15,965 nt of DNA from Oscillospiraceae bacterium (GCA_021205585.1 JAJPXI010000166.1:1-15965); one strand, 5' to 3'. Shown: positions 1 through 6,701, numbered from the stretch's first letter. Translations and numbers: made by a program. The notes: generated by a model not told the origin, from the letters alone.

Positions 1-62
1 GCGCCTTGTTCTGACGGAAATTTGACTCGCAATTCGCTCTTGCCGCTCTATGCGGTGTTGCC
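1..62 (-). repeat. Interspersed palindromic repeat R1 (partial, cut by window edge)
   Basis: This stretch is the reverse complement of 4441-4502 with two mismatches by eye (positions 36 and 50), so at least two copies of this repeat half exist in the window. It holds the core GCGCCTTGTTCTGACGG and the end GCGGTGTTGCC. The other half of the element lies left of the window. It contains no open frame and probably marks the end of the preceding transcription unit, as copies R2 to R4 do. Confidence 0.8.
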
Positions 63-113
63 TTTACAGACGATGGGATCCTTTGATTTCCAATTAAAGC
101 CGCCGGTTTTGTA

Positions 114-142
114 TTGCTTTTTTTGCGCGGACTCGATATAAT
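114..142 (+). promoter_or_regulatory. Sigma-A-type promoter for the coiled-coil/fumarase pair
   Basis: A perfect TATAAT (137-142) lies 17 nt after TTGCTT (114-119), a -35 box that matches only in its TTG. The surrounding DNA is AT-rich in contrast to the coding regions. The predicted start near 149 gives a leader of about 28 nt before the ribosome site GAGAGGGGG (161-169). Confidence 0.55.
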
Positions 143-176
143 TAAGAAATAATGAAAACAGAGAGGGGGATTCCCC

Positions 177-1034
177 ATGAGCGTGGAAGAAAACCATTTC
201 CGCACGGCGGCCTTCGGCGGCTTTTATAAACAGGACGTTTTGAGTTACATCACCCAGACGGAGAAAAAGCGGCAGGAGCAGATCGCCGGTTTGACCCGGC
301 AGATTCAGGAGGCCGCCCGGCAGCAGGAGATGCTGGAGGGACAGCTTCAGCAGGCCCAGAAGGAGGGCCGGGAGGCCCAGGAGCGGCTGGCCCGGCTCCA
401 GGAGAAGCGGGACGGCCTCGCCGGAGAGCTGGAGCAGACCCGGCAGGCCCTGGCGGAACTGGAACAGCGGCACGCCCAGGCCGAGGAGCGCCTGGAGGAG
501 ATGGAGGTTCGGCTGCCCCAGTTGGAGCAGGACTCCCAGGCCTTCGCCGCCCTGAAGGAGCGCACGGCCACCATTGAGCTGGAGGCCCATCGCCAGGCCC
601 AGGAAACTCTGTCCCAGGCGGAGGAGGAGGCCCAGGCCCTGCTGGCCCAGGCCAACACCCAGGCCGAGCAGGCCGTGGCCCAGGCCGACACCCAGGCGGC
701 CCAGACAGTGGAGCAGGCCCAGGCCCAGGCAGAGCGCCAGGCCAACCAGATTTTGGATCAGGCCCGGGCCCAGGCCCAACAGACGGTGGAGGGGGCCGAA
801 ACCCATTCCGCCCAGGTGCGCGGCGAACTGGAGCAGTGGGTCAGGGAAGTGGAGGACGGCTACCAGGCCCTGCGGGCCGGGCTGGCCCAATCCCTGGCCC
901 GGTTAAACCAGAAGCTGGAGGACAGCCGCCGGGTGTTGGAGCAGGCGGAACCCGCCTTTCAAAACCACGACCAGGCCCTGGCCGCCCTGCTGGAGCGGTT
1001 CCCGGAATGCGGAGAGGAGGAGCCCCTTGTCTGA
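177..1034 (+). CDS. DivIVA-like coiled-coil protein
   Basis: This 285-residue protein starts with a short DivIVA-like segment (about residues 8-30: FRTAAFGGFYKQDVLSYI). The known DivIVA/GpsB family uses such a segment for membrane or septum targeting. The rest is a nearly uninterrupted coiled coil from about residue 30 to 250. It is extremely rich in Gln, Ala and Glu, with Ala-Gln heptads (AQAxTQAEQ-type) from about 145 to 210. There is no signal peptide or membrane helix. The ATG at 177 has a GAGAGGGGG ribosome site 7 nt upstream. The stop overlaps the next gene by 8 nt, so the two are probably translated together. A role in cell-shape or septum scaffolding is inferred from the family only; the low-complexity coil makes homology weak evidence. 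Confidence 0.7.
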   Translation: MSVEENHFRTAAFGGFYKQDVLSYITQTEKKRQEQIAGLTRQIQEAARQQEMLEGQLQQAQKEGREAQERLARLQEKRDGLAGELEQTRQALAELEQRHAQAEERLEEMEVRLPQLEQDSQAFAALKERTATIELEAHRQAQETLSQAEEEAQALLAQANTQAEQAVAQADTQAAQTVEQAQAQAERQANQILDQARAQAQQTVEGAETHSAQVRGELEQWVREVEDGYQALRAGLAQSLARLNQKLEDSRRVLEQAEPAFQNHDQALAALLERFPECGEEEPLV

Positions 1035-1593
1035 GTATCAAATCCACACCAGCTGCCTGGGGGACGCCATCGGCCAGCTGCACGCCGGGGATCGGGTGCT
1101 GCTGACCGGAGCCATCTTCACCGCCCGGGACGCCGCCCACAAGCGGATGTTTGAGATGCTGGACAAGGGGGATCCGTTGCCCATCCCCATCAAGGGCAGC
1201 GTCATCTACTACGCCGGCCCTACCCCCGGCCAGCAGGGCATGGCCGTGGGGGCCTGCGGCCCCACCACCGCCAGCCGCATGGACAAATTCGCCCCCCGGC
1301 TGCTGAAAATGGGGCTTGCGGCCATGATTGGCAAAGGGGAGCGCTCCCCAGAGGTGCAGCAGGCCATCGTCCTCAACAGCGCCTGCTATTTCGCCGCCGT
1401 GGGCGGCGCGGGGGCGCTGATCGCCCGGTGCATCAAATCCGCCCAGGTGGTGGCCTTTGAGGATTTGGGGTGCGAGTCCATCAAATATATGGAGGTGGAA
1501 AAGCTGCCCCTGACCGTGGCCATCGACGCCAACGGGGGAAACCTGTACCAGAGCGGACGGGAGATGTACTGTGTTTCAACGCCCGTAAAGTAA
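1027..1593 (+). CDS. Class I fumarate hydratase / L-tartrate dehydratase beta subunit
   Basis: This 188-residue protein is the C-terminal (beta) half of the two-subunit, iron-sulfur class I fumarase or tartrate dehydratase. Together with an alpha subunit it interconverts fumarate and malate (or dehydrates tartrate) in the cytoplasm. Family motifs are visible: a GDRVLLTG strand (21-28), HKRM (38-41), YYAGPTP (61-67), GPTTASRM (78-85) and GKG (102-104). The length is usual for a separate beta subunit. The start is TTG at 1027, supported by GGAGAGGAGG just upstream and by motif-containing sequence from the first residues; it overlaps the previous gene by 8 nt. The oddity is that no alpha subunit is present here; the upstream partner is a coiled-coil gene. 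Alpha is expected elsewhere. Fumarase versus tartrate dehydratase cannot be decided from this half. Confidence 0.9.
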   Translation: MSEYQIHTSCLGDAIGQLHAGDRVLLTGAIFTARDAAHKRMFEMLDKGDPLPIPIKGSVIYYAGPTPGQQGMAVGACGPTTASRMDKFAPRLLKMGLAAMIGKGERSPEVQQAIVLNSACYFAAVGGAGALIARCIKSAQVVAFEDLGCESIKYMEVEKLPLTVAIDANGGNLYQSGREMYCVSTPVK

Positions 1594-1603
1594 ATTTGCC
1601 TTA

Positions 1604-1763
1604 GGAAACGCTGATTAAATGCGCCTGCGGCGTCTGGCAGAATCTTTCGGCCCAGGAATGCGTTGCAAAAGCTTGACATACATCAAGTATGCCTGCGCTT
1701 TTGCGCCTTTTCCTGAACCAAAATCTTCTGCCACCCGCTCTTGCCGATTTAATCAGCGCTTCC
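1604..1763 (+). repeat. MITE-like palindromic repeat R2
   Basis: This is a complete 160-nt element. Its ends are inverted repeats of 17 nt with one mismatch (GGAAACGCTGATTAAAT at 1604-1620 against 1747-1763). Inside lie further paired blocks: TGGCAGAA (1635-1642) with TTCTGCCA (1726-1733), and GCAAAAGC (1665-1672) with GCTTTTGC (1697-1704). The whole element could therefore fold into one long hairpin. It shares its left end (AATGCGCCTGCGGCG) and core (CTTTTGCGCCTT) with R3, and its left and right sub-ends with R4. It begins 10 nt after the fumarase stop. It has no coding capacity. TTGCCG (1741) and TACAAT (1766), 19 nt apart at its right edge, could act as a weak promoter for the next gene. 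Confidence 0.8.
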
Positions 1764-1842
1764 CTTACAATCAATCTCTTCTCCCACCGCAAAAAGTTTA
1801 CTGCGCGTGGGGAGATGGCCTATGGGAAGGAGCGCGGCTGCA

Positions 1843-2424
1843 ATGCTGTCCCGGCTTGACGCGCAGATAAACCAGATGCTGGCAGGGAACCTGCTGTTGA
1901 TCCTCTGCTGCGTATTTTATCTGCTGTGGTGGCTGATTGCGTTTAAGCCCACGGGCGCGGTGAAGGGGATAAAAAGCGGGTGGCTTTTGATTCCCGCCGC
2001 CCTGTGCGGCCTGGCCGCCGTCTGGGAGATCATCCGGGGCAGCGGCGGGGCGCAGGCACAGAATGTGCTGATCCCGCAGACGGCGATTTTCATCGGAGGG
2101 ATTGTCGCCTATGTCCTGCTGCTGGCGGGAAGCTGTTTTCTTCTGAAGCGGCAAGTGACCACGGAGCTGTTCCTCATCATCGGCTGGGCGGCGCTGACCT
2201 TCCTGGAACTGGACGCGCTGTATGCCCTGGGCCGGTGTTCAAAGGGGACGGCGGTGTTCTTCCTCGCGCTGACTGCGGCGGCGGCGGTCGTCAGCCTGAT
2301 TTGTTATCTTCTGTACTACCGCCTGGACAGCGTGAAGGGATACCTGGACGGCATGGTCCCCCTCGTCCTTGCCGCCCTGGTCATGGCGGCGATTTCCCTG
2401 AGCGTGCTGGCCCACCGGGGGTAG
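1843..2424 (+). CDS. Six-helix integral membrane protein, function unknown
   Basis: I do not recognise this 193-residue protein. It is strongly hydrophobic, with six probable membrane segments at about residues 14-34, 46-64, 78-101, 107-129, 134-159 and 169-190, and short loops between them. No catalytic or binding motif stands out. There is no cleavable signal peptide. I chose ATG 1843 because GGAAGGAG (1825-1832) lies 10 nt upstream; ATG 1822 (with GGGGAG before it) and GTG 1807 are alternatives that only lengthen the polar N-terminus. It stands alone between repeat R2 and a terminator shared with the convergent gene, so context gives no functional hint. Confidence 0.7.
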   Translation: MLSRLDAQINQMLAGNLLLILCCVFYLLWWLIAFKPTGAVKGIKSGWLLIPAALCGLAAVWEIIRGSGGAQAQNVLIPQTAIFIGGIVAYVLLLAGSCFLLKRQVTTELFLIIGWAALTFLELDALYALGRCSKGTAVFFLALTAAAAVVSLICYLLYYRLDSVKGYLDGMVPLVLAALVMAAISLSVLAHRG

Positions 2425-2449
2425 GCGGACGGGAACAAAAGGATAAAAA

Positions 2450-2478
2450 CGGCGGAGCCGGGTTTTCCGGCTCCGCCG
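2450..2478. terminator. Bidirectional hairpin terminator between convergent genes
   Basis: A 12-bp GC-rich stem (CGGCGGAGCCGG 2450-2461 with 2467-2478) closes a 5-nt loop. It lies between the stop codons of the convergent membrane-protein genes (2424 and 2488). Read on the minus strand it is followed by GTTTTTATCCTTTT, a good U-tract. On the plus strand the tract is weaker (GTGTTGTTTA). Confidence 0.8.
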
Positions 2479-2487
2479 CTGTGTTGT

Positions 2488-3183
2488 TTACTCCCGATCC
2501 GTTTCCCCTGCCTGTTCCGGCTGGAGTTCCCGCCCGGCGGGGACGAAGAAGCGCTCCATTTTGCACAGATACCGGTTGAAGAACCCGACGATGGGGCCGA
2601 TGGCGACGGCAGCCACCACAGTGCCCTCCCGGATACCCACCACGGTGCGCAGGAAAATCAGGCCCACCAGGGCCGCCAGGGCCACGATAATCAGGTCGGT
2701 CAAAACCTTCAGCTTACTGTATGGCTTGCCGGTGCGCAGGGACAGGGCGTTCAGGAAGGCGGTGTTGGCGTCCAGGGCCACGCCGGAACTGATGATCATG
2801 CTGAAGCCCAGGCCCACGATGACGCAGCTGGCCAGCAGCACCACGGCCTGGACGAAATAGTTGGGCACCGGCAGGGGGGAGAGCAGGTACTCGCTCAGGT
2901 CGATGAAGCGGCCAAACAGGAAGGAGCAGGGCAGCATCAGCAGCTGGTAGGGCTTGAAATCCCGCCGCAGCAGCAGCACGGTCAGCAGGAAAAAGAGAAT
3001 GTGCTGCATAAAGGTGAAGGTGCCCAGGGAGATTGCGGGAATGACATTGTGCACGGTGTAAGCCAGGGTGGTGATGGGAGAGATCCCCAGTTCCGCCTTG
3101 ACGCAGGCAGCCAGGCCAAAGGCGGTGACGAACACGCCCGCCAGCATAAAGGCGAAGCGCTTGATGGTTTCAACAACAGACAT
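2488..3183 (-). CDS. YczE/YyaS-like integral membrane protein (DUF6198 type)
   Basis: This 231-residue protein has about five to six membrane helices (roughly 9-27, 53-73, 79-98, 108-132, 159-179, 186-204). Features look like the Bacillus YczE/YyaS family: GVFVTAFGLAACVKAELGIS near the N-terminus, a polar AELGISP turn, and VGIREGTVVAAVAIGPIVG near the C-terminus. The family is described only as membrane proteins, with suggested roles in transport or in export of specialised metabolites; no substrate can be given. The start at 3183 is preceded by GGAGG with 5-nt spacing. In-frame ATGs further upstream (3194, 3222) lack a comparable site, and 3222 lies at or before the predicted promoter. It is a single-gene unit, convergent with the previous gene. 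Confidence 0.75.
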   Translation of the reverse strand: MSVVETIKRFAFMLAGVFVTAFGLAACVKAELGISPITTLAYTVHNVIPAISLGTFTFMQHILFFLLTVLLLRRDFKPYQLLMLPCSFLFGRFIDLSEYLLSPLPVPNYFVQAVVLLASCVIVGLGFSMIISSGVALDANTAFLNALSLRTGKPYSKLKVLTDLIIVALAALVGLIFLRTVVGIREGTVVAAVAIGPIVGFFNRYLCKMERFFVPAGRELQPEQAGETDRE

Positions 3184-3213
3184 TGCGGCCTCCATAAGTA
3201 TTGTTTTTCTATT

Positions 3214-3242
3214 ATTATACACCGCTTGACGGGCGTTGTACA
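3214..3242 (-). promoter_or_regulatory. Promoter for the YczE-like gene
   Basis: On the minus strand TGTACA (3237-3242) and a perfect TATAAT (3214-3219) are separated by 17 nt. Transcription would start about 25 nt before the chosen ATG at 3183. The boxes lie in an AT-rich stretch between divergent genes. Confidence 0.6.
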
Positions 3243-3320
3243 GACAAATTGGGGGATAATGGATAGTAAATCCCCGTCATTTGCGCCAAAAAATCAAAAA
3301 AAGAGACGAAAAAATTTTAC

Positions 3321-3349
3321 TTGCGTTTTTAGGGAAAGGGGTGTACCAT
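3321..3349 (+). promoter_or_regulatory. Candidate promoter of the riboswitch-folT unit
   Basis: TTGCGT (3321-3326) and TACCAT (3344-3349) are 17 nt apart; the -10 is preceded by TG. Both boxes are imperfect. The position is persuasive because transcription would begin around 3356, immediately before the first helix of the riboswitch at 3359. Confidence 0.4.
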
Positions 3350-3358
3350 TAAACCAAA

Positions 3359-3459
3359 GGCAGAGTAGGAGCGCACGTGTCGCAGTGCCGGTGGGACGGG
3401 GAGTTGTCCACCGGACGAAAGGCCAAAAGGCCGCAGTGTGCGTTCCGCATCCCGCTGCC
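3359..3459 (+). promoter_or_regulatory. Tetrahydrofolate (THF-I) riboswitch aptamer
   Basis: This RNA senses reduced folates in cis. It shows the conserved 5' GAGTAG segment, and helices can be drawn: P1 GGCAG (3359-3363) with CTGCC (3455-3459); P2 GCGCAC (3371-3376) with GTGTGC (3436-3441); P3 CCGGTGG (3388-3394) with CCACCGG (3408-3414); P4 GGCC (3421-3424) with GGCC (3429-3432). The loop of P3 carries GGGA (3399-3402), which can form the known long-range pseudoknot with TCCC (3450-3453). The order and spacing follow the known class (folT-type THF aptamer of Firmicutes), recalled from memory rather than searched. It lies directly upstream of a folate ECF S-component, which fits. Confidence 0.9.
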
Positions 3460-3474
3460 GCATAGCGGAGCGGT

Positions 3475-3531
3475 TTCCTCCTTTGTGCGGCGTCCCCGGT
3501 TTGCCGGGCTGCCGAACAAAATAAGGAGGAA
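3475..3531 (+). promoter_or_regulatory. Shine-Dalgarno-sequestering stem (riboswitch expression platform)
   Basis: TTCCTCCTT (3475-3483) is perfectly complementary over 9 bp to AAGGAGGAA (3523-3531), which contains the folT ribosome site. Between them an inner hairpin (CGGC 3488-3491 with GCCG 3511-3514, and CCCGG 3495-3499 with CCGGG 3504-3508) brings the two arms together. This indicates translational OFF control when folate is bound. A competing hairpin, CCGCT (3452-3456) with AGCGG (3464-3468), would break P1 and may belong to the ligand-free state. Confidence 0.8.
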
Positions 3532-3536
3532 TTTTT

Positions 3537-4253
3537 ATGCCTGAATCCGAATTCAAACCCAAACAGCAGCTGTTTTCCGCCCCCTTTTCCGCCGCCTACT
3601 GGCGTCTGGCGGCGGCGGAGATGAAGTCCACCCGGATGCTGGTGCTGGCCGCCGTTCTGACCGCCCTGCGCATCGCCGTCAAGTCCCTGTCCATCCCCAT
3701 CGGGCCGAATTTGAACATCACCTTCGGCTTTCTCATCAACTCCATCGGCTCCATGATTTACGGGCCGGTCGTCGCCATCCTGACCTCGGCGGTCAGCGAC
3801 ACCCTGGGGGCCATTCTCTTCCCCTCCGGCCCGTATTATTTCCCCTTTATCTTTGAGGAAATCGCCGGCGGCGTGATTTTTGCCCTGTTTTTCTACCGGG
3901 CCAAAATCTCAACCATGCGGGTGCTGCTGGGGCGGTTTTCCGTGACGCTGGTGTGCAACCTTATCTTAAACCCGATTCTTTTGTACTATTATTATCTGGC
4001 GTACATGGGCACGTCCTACAACATTTTCAGCCTGCCCCGGATGGTCAAGAACCTGGCGCTGTTTCCCGTCCAGTCCCTGGTGATGGTCATTCTGTTCAAC
4101 GCCGTGCTGCCCCTGACCAACCGCAGGGGACTGACCTATACGGGGAACGTGAAGCTGAAATTCGGGAGGAAGGAGGTCGCCGCCCTCGTGATATTGACGG
4201 CGGTTTCCGCCCTGGCCGTCGCGGGCTACTACTGGTACCGGGGGCTGGCCTGA
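3537..4253 (+). CDS. folT: Folate ECF transporter S-component FolT
   Basis: This 238-residue membrane protein is the substrate-binding S-component of an energy-coupling-factor vitamin importer. It binds folate and docks onto a shared EcfAA'T module encoded elsewhere, as in group II ECF systems. Six hydrophobic segments can be seen from about residue 31 to 233. Family-like features include the N-terminal TRMLVLAAVLTALRIAVK helix (32-49), ITFGFLINSIGSMIYGP (61-77) and the D-x-x-G-x-x-xFPSGPYYFPF stretch (88-104) typical of the FolT group. A soluble N-terminus of about 30 residues precedes the first helix, as usual for the family. The ATG at 3537 has AAGGAGGAA 5-6 nt upstream. The THF riboswitch makes the substrate assignment much firmer than the protein alone. 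Confidence 0.9.
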   Translation: MPESEFKPKQQLFSAPFSAAYWRLAAAEMKSTRMLVLAAVLTALRIAVKSLSIPIGPNLNITFGFLINSIGSMIYGPVVAILTSAVSDTLGAILFPSGPYYFPFIFEEIAGGVIFALFFYRAKISTMRVLLGRFSVTLVCNLILNPILLYYYYLAYMGTSYNIFSLPRMVKNLALFPVQSLVMVILFNAVLPLTNRRGLTYTGNVKLKFGRKEVAALVILTAVSALAVAGYYWYRGLA

Positions 4254-4260
4254 TACTCTC

Positions 4261-4291
4261 TTCAGATTAAAATGGGACATTTTAATCTGAA
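4261..4291 (+). terminator. Long AT-rich hairpin after folT
   Basis: TTCAGATTAAAATG (4261-4274) pairs perfectly with 4278-4291 over 14 bp around a 3-nt loop. It begins 7 nt after the folT stop and is followed by CTTTT. Position suggests a terminator or an mRNA 3'-end stabiliser; the U-tract is short. Confidence 0.5.
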
Positions 4292-4341
4292 CTTTTGAAG
4301 CGTCTAAGAGCCGCGCAAAAGCGCGGTTGACACTTCAAAAG
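4292..4341. other. Nested inverted repeat (two-tier hairpin)
   Basis: CTTTTGAAG (4292-4300) pairs with CTTCAAAAG (4333-4341) and encloses a GC hairpin, CCGCGC (4311-4316), AAAA loop, GCGCGG (4321-4326). It directly abuts the preceding hairpin. It has no coding capacity. It may be a second repeat type or a structured 3' UTR. Confidence 0.55.
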
Positions 4342-4402
4342 GCGTCTCATACGAAATCTACGCCGTTGCGACGGCTATTAAAAATGAAAACAGAGCGTAT
4401 GG

Positions 4403-4436
4403 CGCAGCGCGCCCCACTTTTGCGGGGCGCGCTGCG
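4403..4436. terminator. GC-rich hairpin, terminator-like
   Basis: CGCAGCGCGCCCC (4403-4415) pairs perfectly over 13 bp with 4424-4436 around an 8-nt loop (ACTTTTGC). A clear U-tract is lacking on either strand. It lies between folT and the minus-strand TPR gene and could stop transcription from both sides. The stretch 4342-4402 between the hairpins shows only a short complementary pair, CATACG with CGTATG. Confidence 0.45.
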
Positions 4437-4440
4437 TTAG

Positions 4441-4627
4441 GGCAACACCGCACAGAGCGGCAAGAGTGAATTGCGAGTCAAATTTCCGTCAGAACAAGGC
4501 GCAAAAGTGCAGGAATACTGTTCGCCGCCGTCTCCCGGCCAGCATAGCTGTCCAGGTGACGGTTTTAGTGTTGCTCTTGTGCAAAATCATTGTCAGCCGC
4601 CGCAGGCGCATTGAATCAGTGCTTCCT
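4441..4627 (-). repeat. Interspersed palindromic repeat R3
   Basis: Read on the minus strand, this element starts with AGGAAGCACTGATTCAATGC, matching the left end of R2, and then the shared CGCCTGCGGCG. It continues to the shared core CTTTTGCGCCTT and ends in the half that is also found as R1 (4441-4502). Its two ends are not inverted copies of each other, so it looks like a mosaic of two subfamilies. It meets the TPR gene exactly at the TAA stop (4627-4629), so it forms that gene's 3' UTR. Confidence 0.7.
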
Positions 4628-6201
4628 TAGCTTTTGTCTGTCGCCTGGCCGTCAGCGGGTTCCCGCTGGGCTGCCGCCTGTTCTGCGGCGGCTTTTTCTT
4701 TGTCGTATTCGGCCTTGTAGATGCGATTGATGCGGGCGGTGAACTCCCTGGCTTCCGGGGCGCGGCCCTGCTTTTCGCTGACCACCTTCAGGGCGTTGTA
4801 CAAATCCAACAGCCGGGGGTCGTTGGGGCCGTACTGCCGGGTCAGGATGTCCTGGGCCTGGCGGAGGGCCTGTTCGGAGCCGGCGTAGTCCTCCCGGATG
4901 CACAGCAGGGAGCCAAGGTTATACTGGGCCTGGGCCACGCCGGGGTGATCCGGCCCCGCATTGGCCTGCCAGATGGACAAAGACTCCCGCAGCAGCTGCT
5001 CCGCCTGCTCCAGCTGGTTCAGCCCCCGGCAGGCGGCGGCCAGGTTGTCCAGGCTTTCGGTGACGGCCAGATGAGTTTCCCCGAAGCATGCGCGGCGGAT
5101 GGAGAGGGCCTGGCGGTGCATGGCCTCGGCCTGGACATACTCGCCCCGCTGGCACAGCAGCACAGCCAGGTTGTTCAGCGACTGGGCCACGGCGGGATGA
5201 TCCGGCCCAAGGGCCTCCTGCCGGGCCTGGAGGGCGGTTCGGTAGGCCTGCTCGGCCTCATCCGTTTTGCCCTGGGATTCGTAGAACTGGCCCAAATCGT
5301 TTTGCAGCTGGGCGGCGCTGGCGGCCCAGTCCCCCGGGGCCTTCTGATAAATTTCCAGGGCCTGCTTCTGATGCGGCTCCGCCTTTTCCGGCTGCCCCGT
5401 GACCAGGTACAGCCGGGCCAGCCGGGCCAGCTTGTCGGCCACCTCCGGGTCCTCCGGGGACAGGGCCTGCTTCAGCAGTTCGATGGACTGCTGCAAAAGG
5501 GACTCCGCCGGCTGGGCCGCCCCCTGGGCCAGATAGGCCTCGGCCAGCCGGGCCAGGGCGTCGGCAAAGGCGGGGTGGGCCGGGGTCAGGGTATTCTCAT
5601 ACAATCGGATGACCTGCCGCAGGGCATCCTCCGCGTCCCTGGGCCGGCCGGCGGCCATGCAGTTGTCCGCCAGGCTGACCAGCACGGGGCCAAGCTCCGG
5701 GTCGTTTTCCCCCAACGCCCCTTTCAGCAGCTCAAGAGCCTGCTCCAGGCGCTGCTGGCACTGGTCGTAACGCTTGCCGGCCTGGGCGCACTCGGCCAGG
5801 CCCACCAGCACCTGGGCGCGGCCCAGGGCGTCCTCCGGGGAGGACTTGTCCAAAATGCCCAGCGCCTGGGCCAGAAGCGGCTCGGCCTGGGGGCAATCGC
5901 CCCGCTCCAGGTACAACATGGCCAGGCTGTACAGGGCCGCCGCCGCGTCCGGGCTGTCCGGGCCGCTGACGGCCTGGTAAAGCTCCAGACTCTCTTTCAG
6001 GGCCCGCTCGGCCCCCTCGTAGTCGCCGCTGGCGCGGCACAGTTCCCCCAGGTTGCCCAGGCCCAGGGCCACATGCTCCCTGTCCCCCGCCTGTTTGGCC
6101 CGCTGCACCGCAGCCCTGGCCTGGGCAAGAGCCTGTTCCTGGTTTCCCTCCTCAAACAGCCGAACCACCTGCCGGTTCAGTTCCTCCCAATCGTATGCCA
6201 T
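4627..6201 (-). CDS. Kinesin-light-chain-type TPR repeat protein
   Basis: This 524-residue soluble protein consists almost wholly of about ten tandem 42-residue TPR units of the TPR_12 / kinesin-light-chain type. Each carries an xxLAxLYxxxGxxxxAExLxxxALxI pattern, with GPDHP-type linkers best preserved in the second half (residues about 320-480). It ends in a charged, Ala/Glu/Lys-rich tail. There is no signal peptide, membrane segment or fused catalytic domain. Such proteins are scaffolds or regulators that bind other proteins; no partner can be named. ATG 6201 is chosen because AGGGG lies 7 nt upstream; ATG 6219 has no ribosome site. It is divergent from the molybdoenzyme operon, with 575 nt between start codons, so shared regulation is possible but not shown. 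Confidence 0.85.
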   Translation of the reverse strand: MAYDWEELNRQVVRLFEEGNQEQALAQARAAVQRAKQAGDREHVALGLGNLGELCRASGDYEGAERALKESLELYQAVSGPDSPDAAAALYSLAMLYLERGDCPQAEPLLAQALGILDKSSPEDALGRAQVLVGLAECAQAGKRYDQCQQRLEQALELLKGALGENDPELGPVLVSLADNCMAAGRPRDAEDALRQVIRLYENTLTPAHPAFADALARLAEAYLAQGAAQPAESLLQQSIELLKQALSPEDPEVADKLARLARLYLVTGQPEKAEPHQKQALEIYQKAPGDWAASAAQLQNDLGQFYESQGKTDEAEQAYRTALQARQEALGPDHPAVAQSLNNLAVLLCQRGEYVQAEAMHRQALSIRRACFGETHLAVTESLDNLAAACRGLNQLEQAEQLLRESLSIWQANAGPDHPGVAQAQYNLGSLLCIREDYAGSEQALRQAQDILTRQYGPNDPRLLDLYNALKVVSEKQGRAPEAREFTARINRIYKAEYDKEKAAAEQAAAQREPADGQATDKS

Positions 6202-6287
6202 AGTCCCACCCCTGTTCATGTATTTTGGGCCGCCTTTGGACGGCCAGGCCGAAAATCGGCCAATTTACAAAAAAATGAAAAAACAGC

Positions 6288-6315
6288 TTGTTAAAAAATA
6301 AACAGTTCTTGTCAA
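6288..6315 (-). promoter_or_regulatory. Weak candidate promoter for the TPR gene
   Basis: On the minus strand a perfect TTGACA (6310-6315) is followed after 16 nt by TAACAA (6288-6293), a poor -10 box. The AT-rich leader that follows contains two small hairpins near the gene, GGCCG with CGGCC, on either side of 6245. The -35 box is convincing; the -10 is not. Confidence 0.3.
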
Positions 6316-6495
6316 ATATAAAAGCGCCCAGCCGCAGGGATTTTGCCGCCGGATTTTGGGGATTTGGTGTCAGTGTACCACAGGAGGGGTTGAATTGTCA
6401 ATTCTTTTTTTGCATTTTCGCCAAAAGCGCCCCGGGGTCTCTTGGTCGATTTTCACGAAAAGTGGAAATCGGCTAACAATTAAATAATAATATGA

Positions 6496-6525
6496 TTGAC
6501 AAGTAAAACATGAATATGTTAAACT
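6496..6525 (+). promoter_or_regulatory. Distal candidate promoter of the molybdoenzyme operon
   Basis: A perfect TTGACA (6496-6501) is followed after 18 nt by TAAACT (6520-6525). The region is strikingly AT-rich against the GC-rich genes. A transcript from here would start near 6532 and run about 165 nt into the hairpin at 6664-6701 before reaching the first gene. Shortly downstream is an AACCGGTT palindrome (about 6555-6562) flanked by TCTGA and TCAGA, a possible operator or hairpin. Confidence 0.45.
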
Positions 6526-6618
6526 ATATACGCTGGGATTGGTCTGAGCGAACAACCGGTTTCAGAGGAGAAGAATTTCCTGTATAAAAAATATGACAAA
6601 TTCACAAAATCATACCCC

Positions 6619-6648
6619 TTTACTTATTTGAAGCAGCTATGCTACAAT
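6619..6648 (+). promoter_or_regulatory. Proximal candidate promoter of the molybdoenzyme operon
   Basis: An extended -10 box, TGCTACAAT (6640-6648), lies 18 nt after TTTACT (6619-6624). The predicted start near 6655 is only about 10 nt before the inverted repeat at 6664-6694. That repeat would then sit at the 5' end of the transcript or act as a DNA operator overlapping the start. Confidence 0.45.
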
Positions 6649-6663
6649 TACGGTGAACAAAAT

Positions 6664-6701
6664 GCTGACGCGACCAACAGAGTGGATGCGTCAGTTTTTT
6701 T
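6664..6701 (+). terminator. Terminator-like hairpin in the operon leader
   Basis: CTGACGC (6665-6671) pairs with GCGTCAG (6688-6694) and is followed at once by seven T (6695-6701), the textbook form of an intrinsic terminator. It lies between the candidate promoters and the first gene, so it could attenuate the operon or end a short leader RNA. A third copy, CGTCAGC (6734-6740), can pair with the same left arm (GCTGACG 6664-6670) over 7 bp, offering an alternative fold. No known riboswitch class was recognised in 6530-6776. Confidence 0.55.

Noticed and set aside
1604..1763. Repeat R2 as a CRISPR unit or a coding gene
   Set aside because: It is a single imperfect palindrome with no direct-repeat/spacer pattern. 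The short frames crossing it lack ribosome sites and are broken up by the inverted repeats.
4945..6294. 449-codon plus-strand frame opposite the TPR gene
   Set aside because: Gly/Leu/Gln-rich shadow of the TPR repeats; the minus strand shows regular TPR units and a proper start site.
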